A stretch of 64,000 bases of DNA from Bradyrhizobium viridifuturi (GTDB lineage Bacteria; Pseudomonadota; Alphaproteobacteria; Rhizobiales; Xanthobacteraceae). This document shows positions 30,587 to 38,388 of this stretch, piece after piece (position 1 is the first letter of the stretch; each line of letters starts with the position of its first letter). The notes under the pieces are model-generated. The model was not told where the DNA came from. It saw nothing but the letters and a program-made list of their open reading frames with translations, and did not search any database. The stretch spans positions 119,683-183,682 of the forward strand of contig NZ_LGTB01000012.1 in NCBI RefSeq assembly GCF_001238275.1, in the 5' to 3' direction. A program made the position numbers and the translations under genes.

Positions 30587-30625
30587 AAAAAGGGCAATCC
30601 ACTCAGTGGATTGCCCTTTTTCTTT
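30587..30625 (+). terminator. Strong Rho-independent terminator
   Basis: AAAAGGGCAATCCACT pairs perfectly with AGTGGATTGCCCTTTT and is followed by a T-rich run (TTTTTCTTT). It ends the GNAT gene; the A-rich flank on the other side lets it serve the minus strand too. Confidence 0.9.
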
Positions 30626-30645
30626 GAATGACTGGATGGTGTCGT

Positions 30646-30954
30646 TCAGGTGCCGGTGCGCTTGTCGATCGCGAAGCGGCGGACCACGCGGCGCTCGACC
30701 ACGACGGAACGCTGCGCGCCCTGTTCGCCGGCGATCACGCGGGTCGCCGTGCCGGTGCGGGCGCTGACGCGCGCGGTCTTCTTCACCTCGGCCAGCACCT
30801 CGTCATAGGGCAGCCCCATCAGGGACGATGCAATCTCGGCCTGGGCCTCCACGTCGTCGGTGATACCGATGGCGGCGAAGATTGCCTCTTCCAGCGTCGG
30901 CGGATCGTGCCGCACACGCCTTGTGCCGTATTTGGTGTTCCAATCTCCGCTCAT
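30646..30954 (-). CDS. Conserved hypothetical protein, 102 residues
   Basis: A hydrophilic cytoplasmic protein: SGDWNTKYGTRRVRHDPPTL at the start, then EEAIFAAIGITDDVEAQAEIASSLMGLP and a basic C-terminal third (RVSARTGTATRVIAGEQ...VVERRVVRRF). The N-terminal half is acidic and helical. I do not recognise a domain, though such proteins seem common in this genus. ATG 30954 was chosen as the start; the frame upstream is AT-richer and lacks coding character. It converges with the GNAT gene. Confidence 0.75.
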   Translation of the reverse strand: MSGDWNTKYGTRRVRHDPPTLEEAIFAAIGITDDVEAQAEIASSLMGLPYDEVLAEVKKTARVSARTGTATRVIAGEQGAQRSVVVERRVVRRFAIDKRTGT

Positions 30955-31043
30955 CGTCGCCTCATCCTTGAATCGCGGGAGATACGTAAGGTGCCTAATG
31001 TTGCATTGCAATATGAATGTGGGATGGCAATACAGCCATGCAG

Positions 31044-31343
31044 CTAGAGTCTCTCAATCTTGTGAGCGTCATAAAGTTCGATGGTGGTCGCTGCGGCCGC
31101 CAGAGATTGCAGGGAGCGGACGAAATCGCGCGACGCGGGGACCGCAAAATGCGCCGCCAGCGCGGCGCGGTCGGCCCATTGCTCGAAAAACACCAGCCTG
31201 AGCGGGTTCTCGCAGTCGACATGGACTGCGTGCGAGATGCAGCCGGGCTCGGTGCGCGAGCGATGGACATGCTCGAGGCTCAAACGCTTCACCTCGTCGA
31301 ATGAGTCGGGGCGGGCGCTGACGCTGCCGGTGACGACAATCAT
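31044..31343 (-). CDS. Antibiotic biosynthesis monooxygenase (ABM) domain protein
   Basis: 99 residues with the ferredoxin-like ABM fold: MIVVTGSVSARPDSFDEVKRL, then HVHRSRTEPGCISHAVHVD and RLVFFEQWADRAALAAHFA, ending FVRSLQSLAA. Relatives include YgiN-like quinol monooxygenases and heme-degrading enzymes; the specific reaction cannot be told. The start at ATG 31343 matches the typical beginning of the fold; 11 upstream codons are open. It may be cotranscribed with the downstream minus-strand hypothetical gene. Confidence 0.87.
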   Translation of the reverse strand: MIVVTGSVSARPDSFDEVKRLSLEHVHRSRTEPGCISHAVHVDCENPLRLVFFEQWADRAALAAHFAVPASRDFVRSLQSLAAAATTIELYDAHKIERL

Positions 31344-31391
31344 GATCTCCCCCAGTCCAAAGCGCGACGTCTTCATCGCGCTCAGGGTTCT

Positions 31392-31446
31392 TGTTTGAGC
31401 ATGATCTTCTCGGAAAACCGCTTCGCACTTTTCCGGATCATGCTTT
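31392..31446. repeat. TCGGAAAACCG palindromic repeat, copy 1
   Basis: GAGCATGATCTTCTCGGAAAACCGC followed by TTCGCACTTTTCCGGATCATGCT: outer arms GCATGATC/GATCATGC and an inner GGAAAA/TTTTCC. The same element occurs at about 40161, 46349 and 59627, twice in the opposite orientation. It is a bacterial interspersed palindrome rather than a transposon. Confidence 0.8.
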
Positions 31447-32128
31447 ACGAGGCAGCTTCTGCCCCGGACGCACTGATTGGCTGCTGCGGCCAGCGTTTCA
31501 GCGCGGCGCGGCCGGCATCGGTCAGGACATAGATGCCGCGCTCGGCGCGATCGAACCAGCCGTAGACATTATGCTGCAAGATCTTGCCGGCGTCAGGGCA
31601 CTCGGCCCGCAGGTCCTTGACGCGCCGCGGCCCGTCCGAGAGCGCGCAGGCGCAGGCCAGCGCCTGCTGCCGGTAGGCGGTCATGATCGGCGCCCGCGTC
31701 GACCCGCCCATGGCAGGATCGCCCTTGCGCTTGCGATGCTCGGTGATCAGGCGCGAGCGCTTCTTCGGATTGCGGCGCGGTGCTGCGGTCGGCGGCGGCA
31801 CCAGCACCTCGACGTCGCCGCGATCGGTGACGCCGAGCATGCCGAAGCCGAGCCGCCGGCACAGATTGCGATACCGCGCGTCGCTCTCGCGGCCCTTGCC
31901 GCGGGCCGAGACCTTGGCCGCGATCCACACCTCGTCGGCGGCGCCGGCGCGATCGACCGCCTGGAGGATCAGCTCGAGATTGAATGCGAGCTTGAGTTCA
32001 CCGATCACGACGACCGGTGGATCGTCGCCGCTCAGCGCCACGAGGTCGCAGCCGCCGATCTCGCCCTTCACCGTGAAGCCGAGCTTTTCGAGGAAGCGTT
32101 TGACGGGCTGGTAAAGCGCGGTTTCCAA
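31445..32128 (-). CDS. DUF2161 family protein: PD-(D/E)XK nuclease-like with C-terminal winged helix
   Basis: 227 residues. The N-terminal half has a restriction-endonuclease-like core: ETALYQPVKRFLEKLGFTVKGEI, then GCDLVALSGDDPPVVVIGELKLAFN, which gives the D...ExK catalytic pattern. The C-terminal 60 residues (QQALACACALSDGPRRVKDLRA...GWFDRAERGIYVLTDAGRAAL) look like a winged helix. No ATG fits; the TTG at 32128 follows AGGAG with eight-base spacing. The longer frame to 32269 would overlap the promoter of the divergent GrlR-like gene. DUF2161 has no established function that I know of; nuclease activity is inferred from the motif. Confidence 0.8.
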   Translation of the reverse strand: METALYQPVKRFLEKLGFTVKGEIGGCDLVALSGDDPPVVVIGELKLAFNLELILQAVDRAGAADEVWIAAKVSARGKGRESDARYRNLCRRLGFGMLGVTDRGDVEVLVPPPTAAPRRNPKKRSRLITEHRKRKGDPAMGGSTRAPIMTAYRQQALACACALSDGPRRVKDLRAECPDAGKILQHNVYGWFDRAERGIYVLTDAGRAALKRWPQQPISASGAEAAS

Positions 32129-32267
32129 CGGGCAGGCTCCTGCGGCCTCCGGCCGCGACTCGGTGCGCCAGCATAGCGCGGAATTGCGCCCATCGAGGCG
32201 GATCGAATTTGCCCAATGCGCGGCCAAGCGGTTATGTTGGGCCGGGGACAACGGCGCGACCATTTGC

Positions 32268-32612
32268 ATGATCCGGAACGGGCTCTATCACATCACCGTC
32301 GAATTTCTCGACGGCGTCTCTGGCGGCAACCAGGGCGTCATGGTGCTGCGCGACGGCCAGATGCGCGGCGGCGACTCGTTCTTCTACGCCTATGGCAGCT
32401 ATACCGCGGCCGACGGCAGGTGGAAGGGCGAGGTCACCAACGAGGAGCATTCGCCGACTTACGGCGAACGCCCGGTCTGGGAACGCAAGGTCGTGACCAT
32501 CGGCTTTACCGGCACCTATACCGACGAGACCGCCGAGGGCGACGGCATGGCGCTTGCCGGCAAGCAGAGCATCCGCTTCAGGTCGAAGCTACGGCTCCTG
32601 GTTGCGGACTAA
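32268..32612 (+). CDS. GrlR-like small protein, single domain
   Basis: 114 residues resembling GrlR, the lipocalin-like negative regulator of type III secretion first known from EHEC. Visible family features are IRNGLYHITVEFLDG at the N terminus, MVLRDGQMRGGDSFFYAYGSY in the middle and VTIGFTGTYTDE near the end. ATG 32268 fits the family start; the upstream frame to 32163 lacks it. No GrlA and no type III secretion genes are nearby, so the regulatory target is unknown. It is divergent from the DUF2161 gene and its stop overlaps that of the convergent SDR gene. Confidence 0.8.
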   Translation: MIRNGLYHITVEFLDGVSGGNQGVMVLRDGQMRGGDSFFYAYGSYTAADGRWKGEVTNEEHSPTYGERPVWERKVVTIGFTGTYTDETAEGDGMALAGKQSIRFRSKLRLLVAD

Positions 32613-33289
32613 ACCCGCCCGTTGACCGGCAGCAGCGCGCCGGTGACGGCACTGGCAGCATCGCTGGCGAGGAACAGGATCACCTCGGCGAGCTCCTTCG
32701 GCGACACCCATTTGGAGACATCGGCCTTCGGCATCGCGGCGCGATTGGCGGCGGTGTCGATGATCGAGGGCAACACGGCGTTGACCGTGACCTTGCCCTT
32801 GAGCTCGGCGGCGAGCGACTCGGTGAGGCGGTGCACGCCGGCCTTCGAGGCGGCGTAGGGACCCATGCCGGAGGCGGCCTGCAAGGCGCCGAGCGCGCCG
32901 ATGTTGATGATGCGTCCGGCGCCGGATTTGGTGAGATGCGGGATCGCCGCGCGCGAGGTGTTGAAGGCGGTCATCACGTTCATCGCATACATGCGCTGCC
33001 AGGTCGCGGGATCGCCGTCGCTGACCGCCTCGAAGGTGAAGCCGCCGGCAATGTTGATCAGTGCGTCGAGCCGGCCGAAATGCGCCGCCGCCTTGTCGAT
33101 TGCAGCCGTCGCATGCGCGGTGTCGGTGAGGTCGACCCCGCCGAGCTCGATACGGTCGGCCGTCGCCGCAAGCTGCGAGGCCGCATGGTCGATGCCGGCG
33201 ACGCGCGCACCGCGCGCCAGGGCTTCTTCGGCGACCACCTTGCCGAGCGCGCCAAGCGCTCCGGTGATGACGATGGCTTTTCCGTTCAT
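32609..33289 (-). CDS. SDR family oxidoreductase
   Basis: 226 residues of a classical short-chain dehydrogenase: cofactor loop ITGALGALGKVVAEE (TGxxxxxG variant), the DALINIAGG strand (NNAG equivalent), and the catalytic Tyr-x-x-x-Lys in YAASKAGVHRL with the preceding Ser replaced in the GALGALQAASG segment. The reaction is an NAD(P)-dependent oxidation or reduction of an unknown alcohol or ketone. Start ATG at 33289. It is convergent with, and overlaps by four bases, the GrlR-like gene. Confidence 0.9.
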   Translation of the reverse strand: MNGKAIVITGALGALGKVVAEEALARGARVAGIDHAASQLAATADRIELGGVDLTDTAHATAAIDKAAAHFGRLDALINIAGGFTFEAVSDGDPATWQRMYAMNVMTAFNTSRAAIPHLTKSGAGRIINIGALGALQAASGMGPYAASKAGVHRLTESLAAELKGKVTVNAVLPSIIDTAANRAAMPKADVSKWVSPKELAEVILFLASDAASAVTGALLPVNGRV

Positions 33290-33413
33290 GGCGGTCTCCG
33301 TATCAGCAACAGGCGAGCGTCCACTATGATCAGGCGGAATTCATTTGCAATGCCGCCGATTTCATCTCCTACTGCGCGCATTCATCAGTTCATTCGCCTC
33401 AAGGATGTTTGCG

Positions 33414-34121
33414 ATGCCGACACCAAGGCCGTGCGAAACCCATCTCGAACTCGTCAAGTTCAGCTACGGATTGCCGCATCTTGCGCAAGCGCTCGAGCGC
33501 GAACGCAAGATCAGGATCGTTGCCCTCGGATCGTCATCGACCGCGGGAGCCGACAAGATCCTCCCGTTTCCGCCGCGGCTGGAGATGCTATGGCGGAGCC
33601 AGAAGCAGTCCTTCGGCCGGATGATCGACATCATCAACCGGGGGATCGGCGGGCAAGAGGCGCCGGAAGAGTTCTCGCGCATCGAGTCCGATGTCATCGC
33701 TGAAGCACCGGTGATGGTGATTTGGCAGGTCGGCACCAACGCGGTGTACAGGAACTACAACTTCGATCAGGTGCAAGCGACATTCGAGGCGGGACTGGAT
33801 GTGCTCGCCGGGCTGCCGCTGGACGTCGTGGTGATGGACTCGCAATACACCCAGGCAATCATCGGCACGCCGGATGTGCTCAAGCTCGCCAACCAGTTCA
33901 TGCCGATGATCGCCGACGTTGCTGCAAGCAGGAAGGTCAACCTGTTCGGCCGCTTTGCGCTGATGAAGCAATGGGTCGATGGCGGAATTCCGCTTTCCGA
34001 GCTCGACGATGGTGCGCAGGAGCATCTCCATACGAGCGAGTGGGCGACCGATTGCGTCACGCAAGCCTTGCTCGGTGCGATCAACGATGCGGTGGCGCGC
34101 AGTGCGAACACGTCGTCCTGA
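33414..34121 (+). CDS. SGNH/GDSL hydrolase
   Basis: 235 residues with an SGNH-hydrolase layout: block I IRIVALGSSSTAGA (Ser nucleophile), block III IWQVGTNAV (GxN), and a late H in QEHLHTSEWATDCV. Enzymes of this fold hydrolyse esters of lipids or sugars. I see no signal peptide, so it may be cytoplasmic. The ATG at 33414 follows CAAGGA; a longer frame starting at a TTG (33345) adds an arginine- and phenylalanine-rich stretch, which could be a leader, so the start is uncertain. Confidence 0.82.
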   Translation: MPTPRPCETHLELVKFSYGLPHLAQALERERKIRIVALGSSSTAGADKILPFPPRLEMLWRSQKQSFGRMIDIINRGIGGQEAPEEFSRIESDVIAEAPVMVIWQVGTNAVYRNYNFDQVQATFEAGLDVLAGLPLDVVVMDSQYTQAIIGTPDVLKLANQFMPMIADVAASRKVNLFGRFALMKQWVDGGIPLSELDDGAQEHLHTSEWATDCVTQALLGAINDAVARSANTSS

Positions 34122-34235
34122 CTACGTAAGACTACGGGGGAAGGCCAGTTGGATAAAATTTGCGGCAGTTCTGTAAGTCGTTTGCAGAACCCTTTCCTTA
34201 GAAGCGGAACTCCAGCCAAGGTAGGGGTTTTTGCA

Positions 34236-34442
34236 ATGGGAAATCTTCCGGATCACGGTTTACCGCTCGTTCAGCTTAAGGAACAGCGGCGCGATCTCGT
34301 CGTAGCGCTACAGAATCGCAAGGGCCCGGTGGGTAGCTGGGAATTGATGCAGATCGCGGCGATCCAGCAGGCCATCTCGGCCTTCGAGGACGTCATCGCC
34401 GATCTCGACGCAGAGCTCGAGCTCGAGGCCGCCGCGGCCTGA
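34236..34442 (+). CDS. Small acidic hypothetical protein, 68 residues
   Basis: GNLPDHGLPLVQLKEQRRDL followed by a helical, acidic region (MQIAAIQQAISAFEDVIADLDAELELEAAAA), consistent with one amphipathic helix that could oligomerise. Start ATG 34236 has AAGGTAGGGG upstream; a TTG at 34149 would add 29 residues. Family not recognised. It converges with the phosphatase gene. Confidence 0.6.
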   Translation: MGNLPDHGLPLVQLKEQRRDLVVALQNRKGPVGSWELMQIAAIQQAISAFEDVIADLDAELELEAAAA

Positions 34443-34451
34443 GCGAACCGA

Positions 34452-35195
34452 TCAGGCCTGCAGATAGCGGCCTTCAAGCGCCTTGCGCTCGGCCGGGCCG
34501 AGCCCGAGGCCCTCGCGGAAATATCCGTCGAGACTGCCATAGTCGGCATCGATCGCTTCGAACGACGCCTCCAGGAACGCCGCGCGCACGGTGCCGAGCA
34601 CCTGCTTGACGTCGTCGGGCAACTCGGTGCTGTGGGCCGGATCGCGCTTGTAGTACTGGTTGGTCAGGAGATAGTCGTCCGCGATCACCTGCTCGGATAC
34701 GCCGAGCGCGTGCAGGATCAGCGCGCAGGCAAAGCCGGTGCGATCCTTGCCTGCGGTGCAGTGGATCACCAGCGGCGCGCGGTCTTCGAGCAGATGGGTA
34801 AAGAGCGTGCGATAGCGCGGCGTGTTGTCCTGCACGTAGCCGCGATAGGAATCCCGCATCACGTCGATCGCGTCGGCTTCCGAGAGCGCGCGGCTGCTGG
34901 CGATCTCGCGCAGCGCAGCCACCACCGTCGGCTCGACGGGCAGGGAATGCACGGTGACGTCGTTCATGCCGCACAGCGCCTCGGCGCGCTCGGCGACGCC
35001 GCGGAAATCGAATGCGCTTTTGACCCCGAGGCCACGCACCACCGCGACGTCCTGCTCGGTGAGATGCGCAAGATGGTTGGAGCGGAAGATTTGCCGCCAG
35101 CGCACCGTCCGTCCGCCACGCGTCTGGTAGCCGCCGAGGTCGCGAAAATTGCTGGCGCCGGCGAGATTGAGGTGACGGGCGGGGGCTTCTGACAT
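34452..35195 (-). CDS. Tyrosine-protein phosphatase (Y_phosphatase3)
   Basis: 247 residues with the dual-specificity phosphatase signature HCTAGKDRTGFA; the catalytic Cys146, the P-loop Lys and Arg152 are all present. The N-terminal NLAGASNFRDLGGYQT and IFRSNHLAHLT motifs mark the bacterial family that includes MptpB of mycobacteria, which acts on phospho-Tyr/Ser and phosphoinositides. No signal peptide. ATG 35195 fits the family start; an open upstream stretch to 35345 is not conserved. The physiological target is unknown. Confidence 0.93.
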   Translation of the reverse strand: MSEAPARHLNLAGASNFRDLGGYQTRGGRTVRWRQIFRSNHLAHLTEQDVAVVRGLGVKSAFDFRGVAERAEALCGMNDVTVHSLPVEPTVVAALREIASSRALSEADAIDVMRDSYRGYVQDNTPRYRTLFTHLLEDRAPLVIHCTAGKDRTGFACALILHALGVSEQVIADDYLLTNQYYKRDPAHSTELPDDVKQVLGTVRAAFLEASFEAIDADYGSLDGYFREGLGLGPAERKALEGRYLQA

Positions 35196-35308
35196 CGGCG
35201 GGACTGTTGCAACTGTTGCGGGCTTGATTGAGGAGGTCTTGATGCGCAGGATCTTGCGCAGGAGTATCGGCGCAGACAGGTCTATAGCCGGCCTCTCGGG
35301 GGGAGAAT

Positions 35309-35620
35309 ATGACTTATCGCGGGGGCGCCATTCCGATCGGCGCAATTCTTCTAATGGTCTTTGGTTCTTCGGCGGCGTCGGCGCAGTCCGCCTTCCGGAA
35401 TTATCGTTGTGCCGACGGCACGCAGTTCATTGCAGCGTTCTTCAATGGTGACACCCGTGCGCATCTGCAGGTCGACGGCAAGGCGGTGACGCTGACGAAA
35501 CGGCTGTCGCTGAGGGGCACGCGCTACAAGGGCGGTGGCGTCACGCTGGAGATCAGCCGGGCTGGATCGACCAGGCTGCGGCACGCGAAGCGGCCGGTGA
35601 CGGCCTGCGAGCTGGCATGA
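35309..35620 (+). CDS. MliC-like lysozyme inhibitor family protein
   Basis: 103 residues with a signal peptide (GAILLMVFGSSAASAQ) and a mature domain resembling MliC/PliC: YRCADGTQFIAAFFNG, then TKRLSLRGTRYKGGGVTLEI and a closing TACELA with the second cysteine of a disulphide. MliC-type proteins bind and block C-type lysozyme at the cell envelope. The lipobox Cys of membrane-bound members is missing, so it is probably soluble in the periplasm. Similarity is moderate; call by pattern. Confidence 0.7.
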   Translation: MTYRGGAIPIGAILLMVFGSSAASAQSAFRNYRCADGTQFIAAFFNGDTRAHLQVDGKAVTLTKRLSLRGTRYKGGGVTLEISRAGSTRLRHAKRPVTACELA

Positions 35621-35652
35621 AAAAAGGGCCGAAACGCTTCGTTCCGACCCTC
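35619..35652 (-). terminator. Rho-independent terminator of gstI (read on minus strand)
   Basis: On the minus strand GGGTCGGAACG and CGTTTCGGCCC pair with two G-U pairs around AAG and are followed by TTTTTTC. It ends the DUF2735 gene and faces the stop of the MliC-like gene. Confidence 0.7.
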
Positions 35653-35707
35653 TCTTACCGCTCTGTTGTCTGACGTTTGTGCGTCACGCCTCTCCGCCTG
35701 ATCGACA

Positions 35708-35908
35708 TCAGTGATCGCGGCTCGGCTTGGCGTCGTCGATGGCGGCCTGGTGGTACCAGCTCTCGCTGCATGCCGAGGTCTCGACCTCAGCGGCAAGATC
35801 GCGTGCCGTCCGCACTTCGCCGTAGCGGCGTCCGCCGAGAGCCGCGCGGCCCCCTGCCGGGAATTGATAGATCGTTGCCGATCCCTGATTTTGGCCCGTG
35901 GTGATCAT
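35708..35908 (-). CDS. gstI: DUF2735 protein, GstI-like glutamine synthetase translation inhibitor
   Basis: 66 residues: TTGQNQGSATIYQFPAGGRAALGGRRYGE, then SACSESWYHQAAIDDAKP near the end, which I recognise as the DUF2735 pattern (IYQFP...GGR and SWYH). In Rhizobium leguminosarum a small gene, gstI, lies divergent from glnII and lowers GlnII translation; the same orientation here, with glnII 540 bases away, makes GstI the likely identity. A strong AAAGGAG site precedes the ATG. It may be repressed by NtrC under nitrogen limitation, as described for gstI. Confidence 0.75.
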   Translation of the reverse strand: MITTGQNQGSATIYQFPAGGRAALGGRRYGEVRTARDLAAEVETSACSESWYHQAAIDDAKPSRDH

Positions 35909-36047
35909 GTCAAAGTCTCCTTTGGCCGGTGCGAGCCTCCATGGTGCGCCCGACTCATTCGTGCGTGGTTACCGTGCTTTCAACATCGGTCCGGGCTCGG
36001 CAGGGTGCAAGTGACTAAGAAATAGTCAGGTTTTGTCTAATTCGTGT

Positions 36048-36065
36048 GCAAGTCCCGGTTTGCAT
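36048..36065. promoter_or_regulatory. Candidate NtrC-type dyad
   Basis: TGCAAGTCCCGGTTTGCA has 5-base symmetric ends TGCAA/TTGCA, similar to but one base longer than the enteric NtrC consensus. It sits between gstI and glnII, about 290 bases upstream of the sigma-54 promoter, a range usual for enhancers. Weak evidence. Confidence 0.35.
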
Positions 36066-36339
36066 CCTGCGAGGCAGGATGCAGCTGACCAACGCTTGGG
36101 CCGAGCCGATGGTTGCCGGGCACCCGGCGGTTGGACACGAACTGTCACACGGCGCTGCCGCCGCATTAATCGACGGCCGATGCCGTAGCCGAATTTGCTG
36201 CAGAAACGGGCGGTGGAGGGGGTGAGGAGAAGATTTTGGCTGATCGCGGCGCATGCCAGCCGCGCTACTTTGTCGCAGAGAAAAATGCGATGTCCGCTGT
36301 GGACATCCGCCGGCTGGGCGGTGCCGCAGTGCAGCGACT

Positions 36340-36355
36340 GGCATTTTAATTGCTT
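36340..36355 (+). promoter_or_regulatory. Sigma-54 (-24/-12) promoter of glnII
   Basis: TGGCATTTTAATTGCT matches the RpoN consensus TGGCAC-N5-TTGCW with the invariant GG and GC spaced by exactly ten bases; only the last base of the TGGCAC element differs. A start site about 12 bases further would give a 5' leader of about 80 bases before the glnII ATG. Nitrogen control of glnII from an RpoN promoter is known in Bradyrhizobium. Confidence 0.85.
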
Positions 36356-36447
36356 AGTAAGAGCCGGCCGATGGTGGCCGGGTACGCGTGCGGCGGCCGA
36401 CTGGCTTTCGGTTCCTCACGGTTTTGCATCATCAACAGAGAGGTTCA

Positions 36448-37482
36448 ATGACCAAGTACAAGCTCGAGTATATCTGGCTCGACGGATATACGCCGACGCC
36501 GAGCCTGCGCGGCAAGACGCAGATCAAGGAATTCGCGTCGTTCCCGACCCTCGAACAGCTTCCGCTGTGGGGCTTTGACGGTTCGTCCACCCAGCAGGCT
36601 GAAGGCCACAGCTCTGACTGCGTGCTGAAGCCGGTCGCCTGCTATCCCGACGGAGCGCGCGAGAACGGCGTGCTGGTGATGTGCGAAGTCATGATGCCCG
36701 ATGGCAAGACGCCGCACGCGTCCAACAAGCGCGCCACCATCCTGGACGACGAAGGCGCCTGGTTCGGCTTCGAGCAGGAGTACTTCTTCTACAAGGACGG
36801 CCGCCCGCTCGGCTTCCCGGAGCAGGGTTATCCGGCTCCGCAGGGTCCGTACTACACCGGCGTCGGCTACAAGAACGTCGGCAGCGTTGCCCGCAAGATC
36901 GTCGAAGAGCATCTCAATCTCTGCCTGCACGCCGGCATCAACCACGAAGGCATCAACGCCGAGGTGGCGAAGGGCCAGTGGGAATTCCAGATCTTCGGCA
37001 AGGGCTCCAAGACCGCTGCTGACCAGATGTGGATGGCCCGCTATCTGATGCTGCGTCTCACCGAGAGCTACGGCATCGATATCGAATTCCACTGCAAGCC
37101 GCTCGGCGACACCGACTGGAACGGCTCGGGCATGCACGCCAACTTCTCGACCAAGTACATGCGCGAAGTCGGCGGCAAGGAATATTTCGAAAGCCTGATG
37201 AAGGCCTTCGACAAGAACCTGATGGACCACATCGCCGTCTACGGCCCGGACAACGACAAGCGTCTGACCGGTAAGCACGAGACCGCGCCGTGGAACAAGT
37301 TCAGCTACGGCGTGGCTGATCGCGGTGCGTCGATCCGCGTTCCGCACTCCTTCGTCAACAATGGCTACAAGGGCTATCTGGAAGACCGCCGCCCGAACTC
37401 CCAAGGCGACCCCTACCAGATCGCTTCGCAGATCCTGAAGACGATCTCCGAGGTTCCGACCGGCGCCAAGGCTGCCGCTTAA
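36448..37482 (+). CDS. glnII: Glutamine synthetase type II
   Basis: 344 residues of the eukaryote-like, octa/decameric GSII, which ligates ammonia to glutamate with ATP. Features: TKYKLEYIWLDGYTP start, WGFDGSSTQQAEGHSSDC, the ATP/glutamate site FEQEYFFYKDG, HAGINHEGINAEVAKGQWEFQ, and GSGMHANFSTKYM; C-terminal ASIRVPHSFV and EDRRPNSQGDPY. Unlike GSI it lacks the adenylylation site and is controlled by transcription and, in rhizobia, by GstI. ATG 36448 follows AGAGAGG. It is transcribed from the sigma-54 promoter and ends at a clear terminator. Confidence 0.97.
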   Translation: MTKYKLEYIWLDGYTPTPSLRGKTQIKEFASFPTLEQLPLWGFDGSSTQQAEGHSSDCVLKPVACYPDGARENGVLVMCEVMMPDGKTPHASNKRATILDDEGAWFGFEQEYFFYKDGRPLGFPEQGYPAPQGPYYTGVGYKNVGSVARKIVEEHLNLCLHAGINHEGINAEVAKGQWEFQIFGKGSKTAADQMWMARYLMLRLTESYGIDIEFHCKPLGDTDWNGSGMHANFSTKYMREVGGKEYFESLMKAFDKNLMDHIAVYGPDNDKRLTGKHETAPWNKFSYGVADRGASIRVPHSFVNNGYKGYLEDRRPNSQGDPYQIASQILKTISEVPTGAKAAA

Positions 37483-37537
37483 GCGGCTGCGGTCTGAGCG
37501 CTACCGGACCCGGATGGAGCCATCCGGTACCGCAATC

Positions 37538-37578
37538 GGGTCCGCCAGGGCGACTGCCTTGGCGGACCCTTGCTTTTT
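37538..37578 (+). terminator. Rho-independent terminator after glnII
   Basis: GGGTCCGCCAGGGC pairs with GCCTTGGCGGACCC (one G-U pair) around a short loop and is followed by TTGCTTTTT. It lies about 55 bases after the glnII stop. Confidence 0.85.
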
Positions 37579-37678
37579 AACGACTGTGTTTGCGGGCGGC
37601 TCGCCGCCGAAAGCGGTTTCGCTGCGTTATGAACCGCGCTAGATAACGAATGAATATTTGCTGCCGGGGACACGGCGC

Positions 37679-38383
37679 TTGTTTGAGGGGTTTTATAAGG
37701 TCCGGTTCGAGCTGGGCGGCGCCGTCGGCCGCAGCGTGATGTATGTGGGCAACGGCAAGATGCTCGGCGGCAATTCGGCGTTCGCCCATATCGGCACCTA
37801 CGAGAAAGACGGCGACGAGGTCGCGGTCGAGATCCAGACGGTCCGCCATAACCCCGACCTCAACTACCGGGCCATGGCCGGCACCGATGATGCGACGCTG
37901 CTCGCCAAAGGCGGGCCGGACGGCGAGCTCTACCGCTTCAAGGGCGAGCTCAAGGAGTTGCCCGGCGTGCCGTTCCAGTCGGTGATGACGCCGATCACGG
38001 GGGGCGACATCCCAATCGCCGGCGGGGTCGGCGAGGGTGGTATCGTCAACGGGCTCTATTCGATCCACATCCGCGTGCTCGATGGTATCGACGGCGGCCT
38101 CACCGGCGTGATGCTGCTCAACGACGGCCGCATCCTCGGCGGCGATGCGTTCTTCTATTATCTCGGCACCTACACCTCCGAGAAAGGCCGCTGGAAAGGC
38201 CAGATCCTTAACCAGGAGCACACCTCGGCGATGGGCGAGAACCCGATCTTCGGCGGCCATGAGGTCGGGATCGGCTTCGCCGGCACCTGCGATGCGGAGG
38301 GCGCCGTGCTCGAAGCGACTGCACTGGCCGGCAAGCGCAGCCTCCGTCTTACCGCCGCGCTCAAGCTGATGCGACGGGCGTAA
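37679..38383 (+). CDS. Tandem-domain GrlR-like protein (first copy)
   Basis: 234 residues made of two GrlR-like units. Unit 1: EGFYKVRFELGG..., GKMLGGNSAFAHIGTY (residues 26-41) and VEIQTVRHN. Unit 2: NGLYSIHIRVLDG, GRILGGDAFFYYLGTY (150-165), GRWKGQILNQEHT and VGIGFAGTC, ending RSLRLTAALKLMRRA. Unit 2 aligns with the single-domain protein at 32268. No ATG fits; the TTG at 37679 gives the same length and start as the paralogue at 45643 and has GGGGA upstream. It is the first gene after glnII and is followed within six bases by a solute-binding domain gene. Function is unknown; canonical GrlR binds the activator GrlA. Confidence 0.75.
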   Translation: MFEGFYKVRFELGGAVGRSVMYVGNGKMLGGNSAFAHIGTYEKDGDEVAVEIQTVRHNPDLNYRAMAGTDDATLLAKGGPDGELYRFKGELKELPGVPFQSVMTPITGGDIPIAGGVGEGGIVNGLYSIHIRVLDGIDGGLTGVMLLNDGRILGGDAFFYYLGTYTSEKGRWKGQILNQEHTSAMGENPIFGGHEVGIGFAGTCDAEGAVLEATALAGKRSLRLTAALKLMRRA

Positions 38384-38388
38384 GCGGG

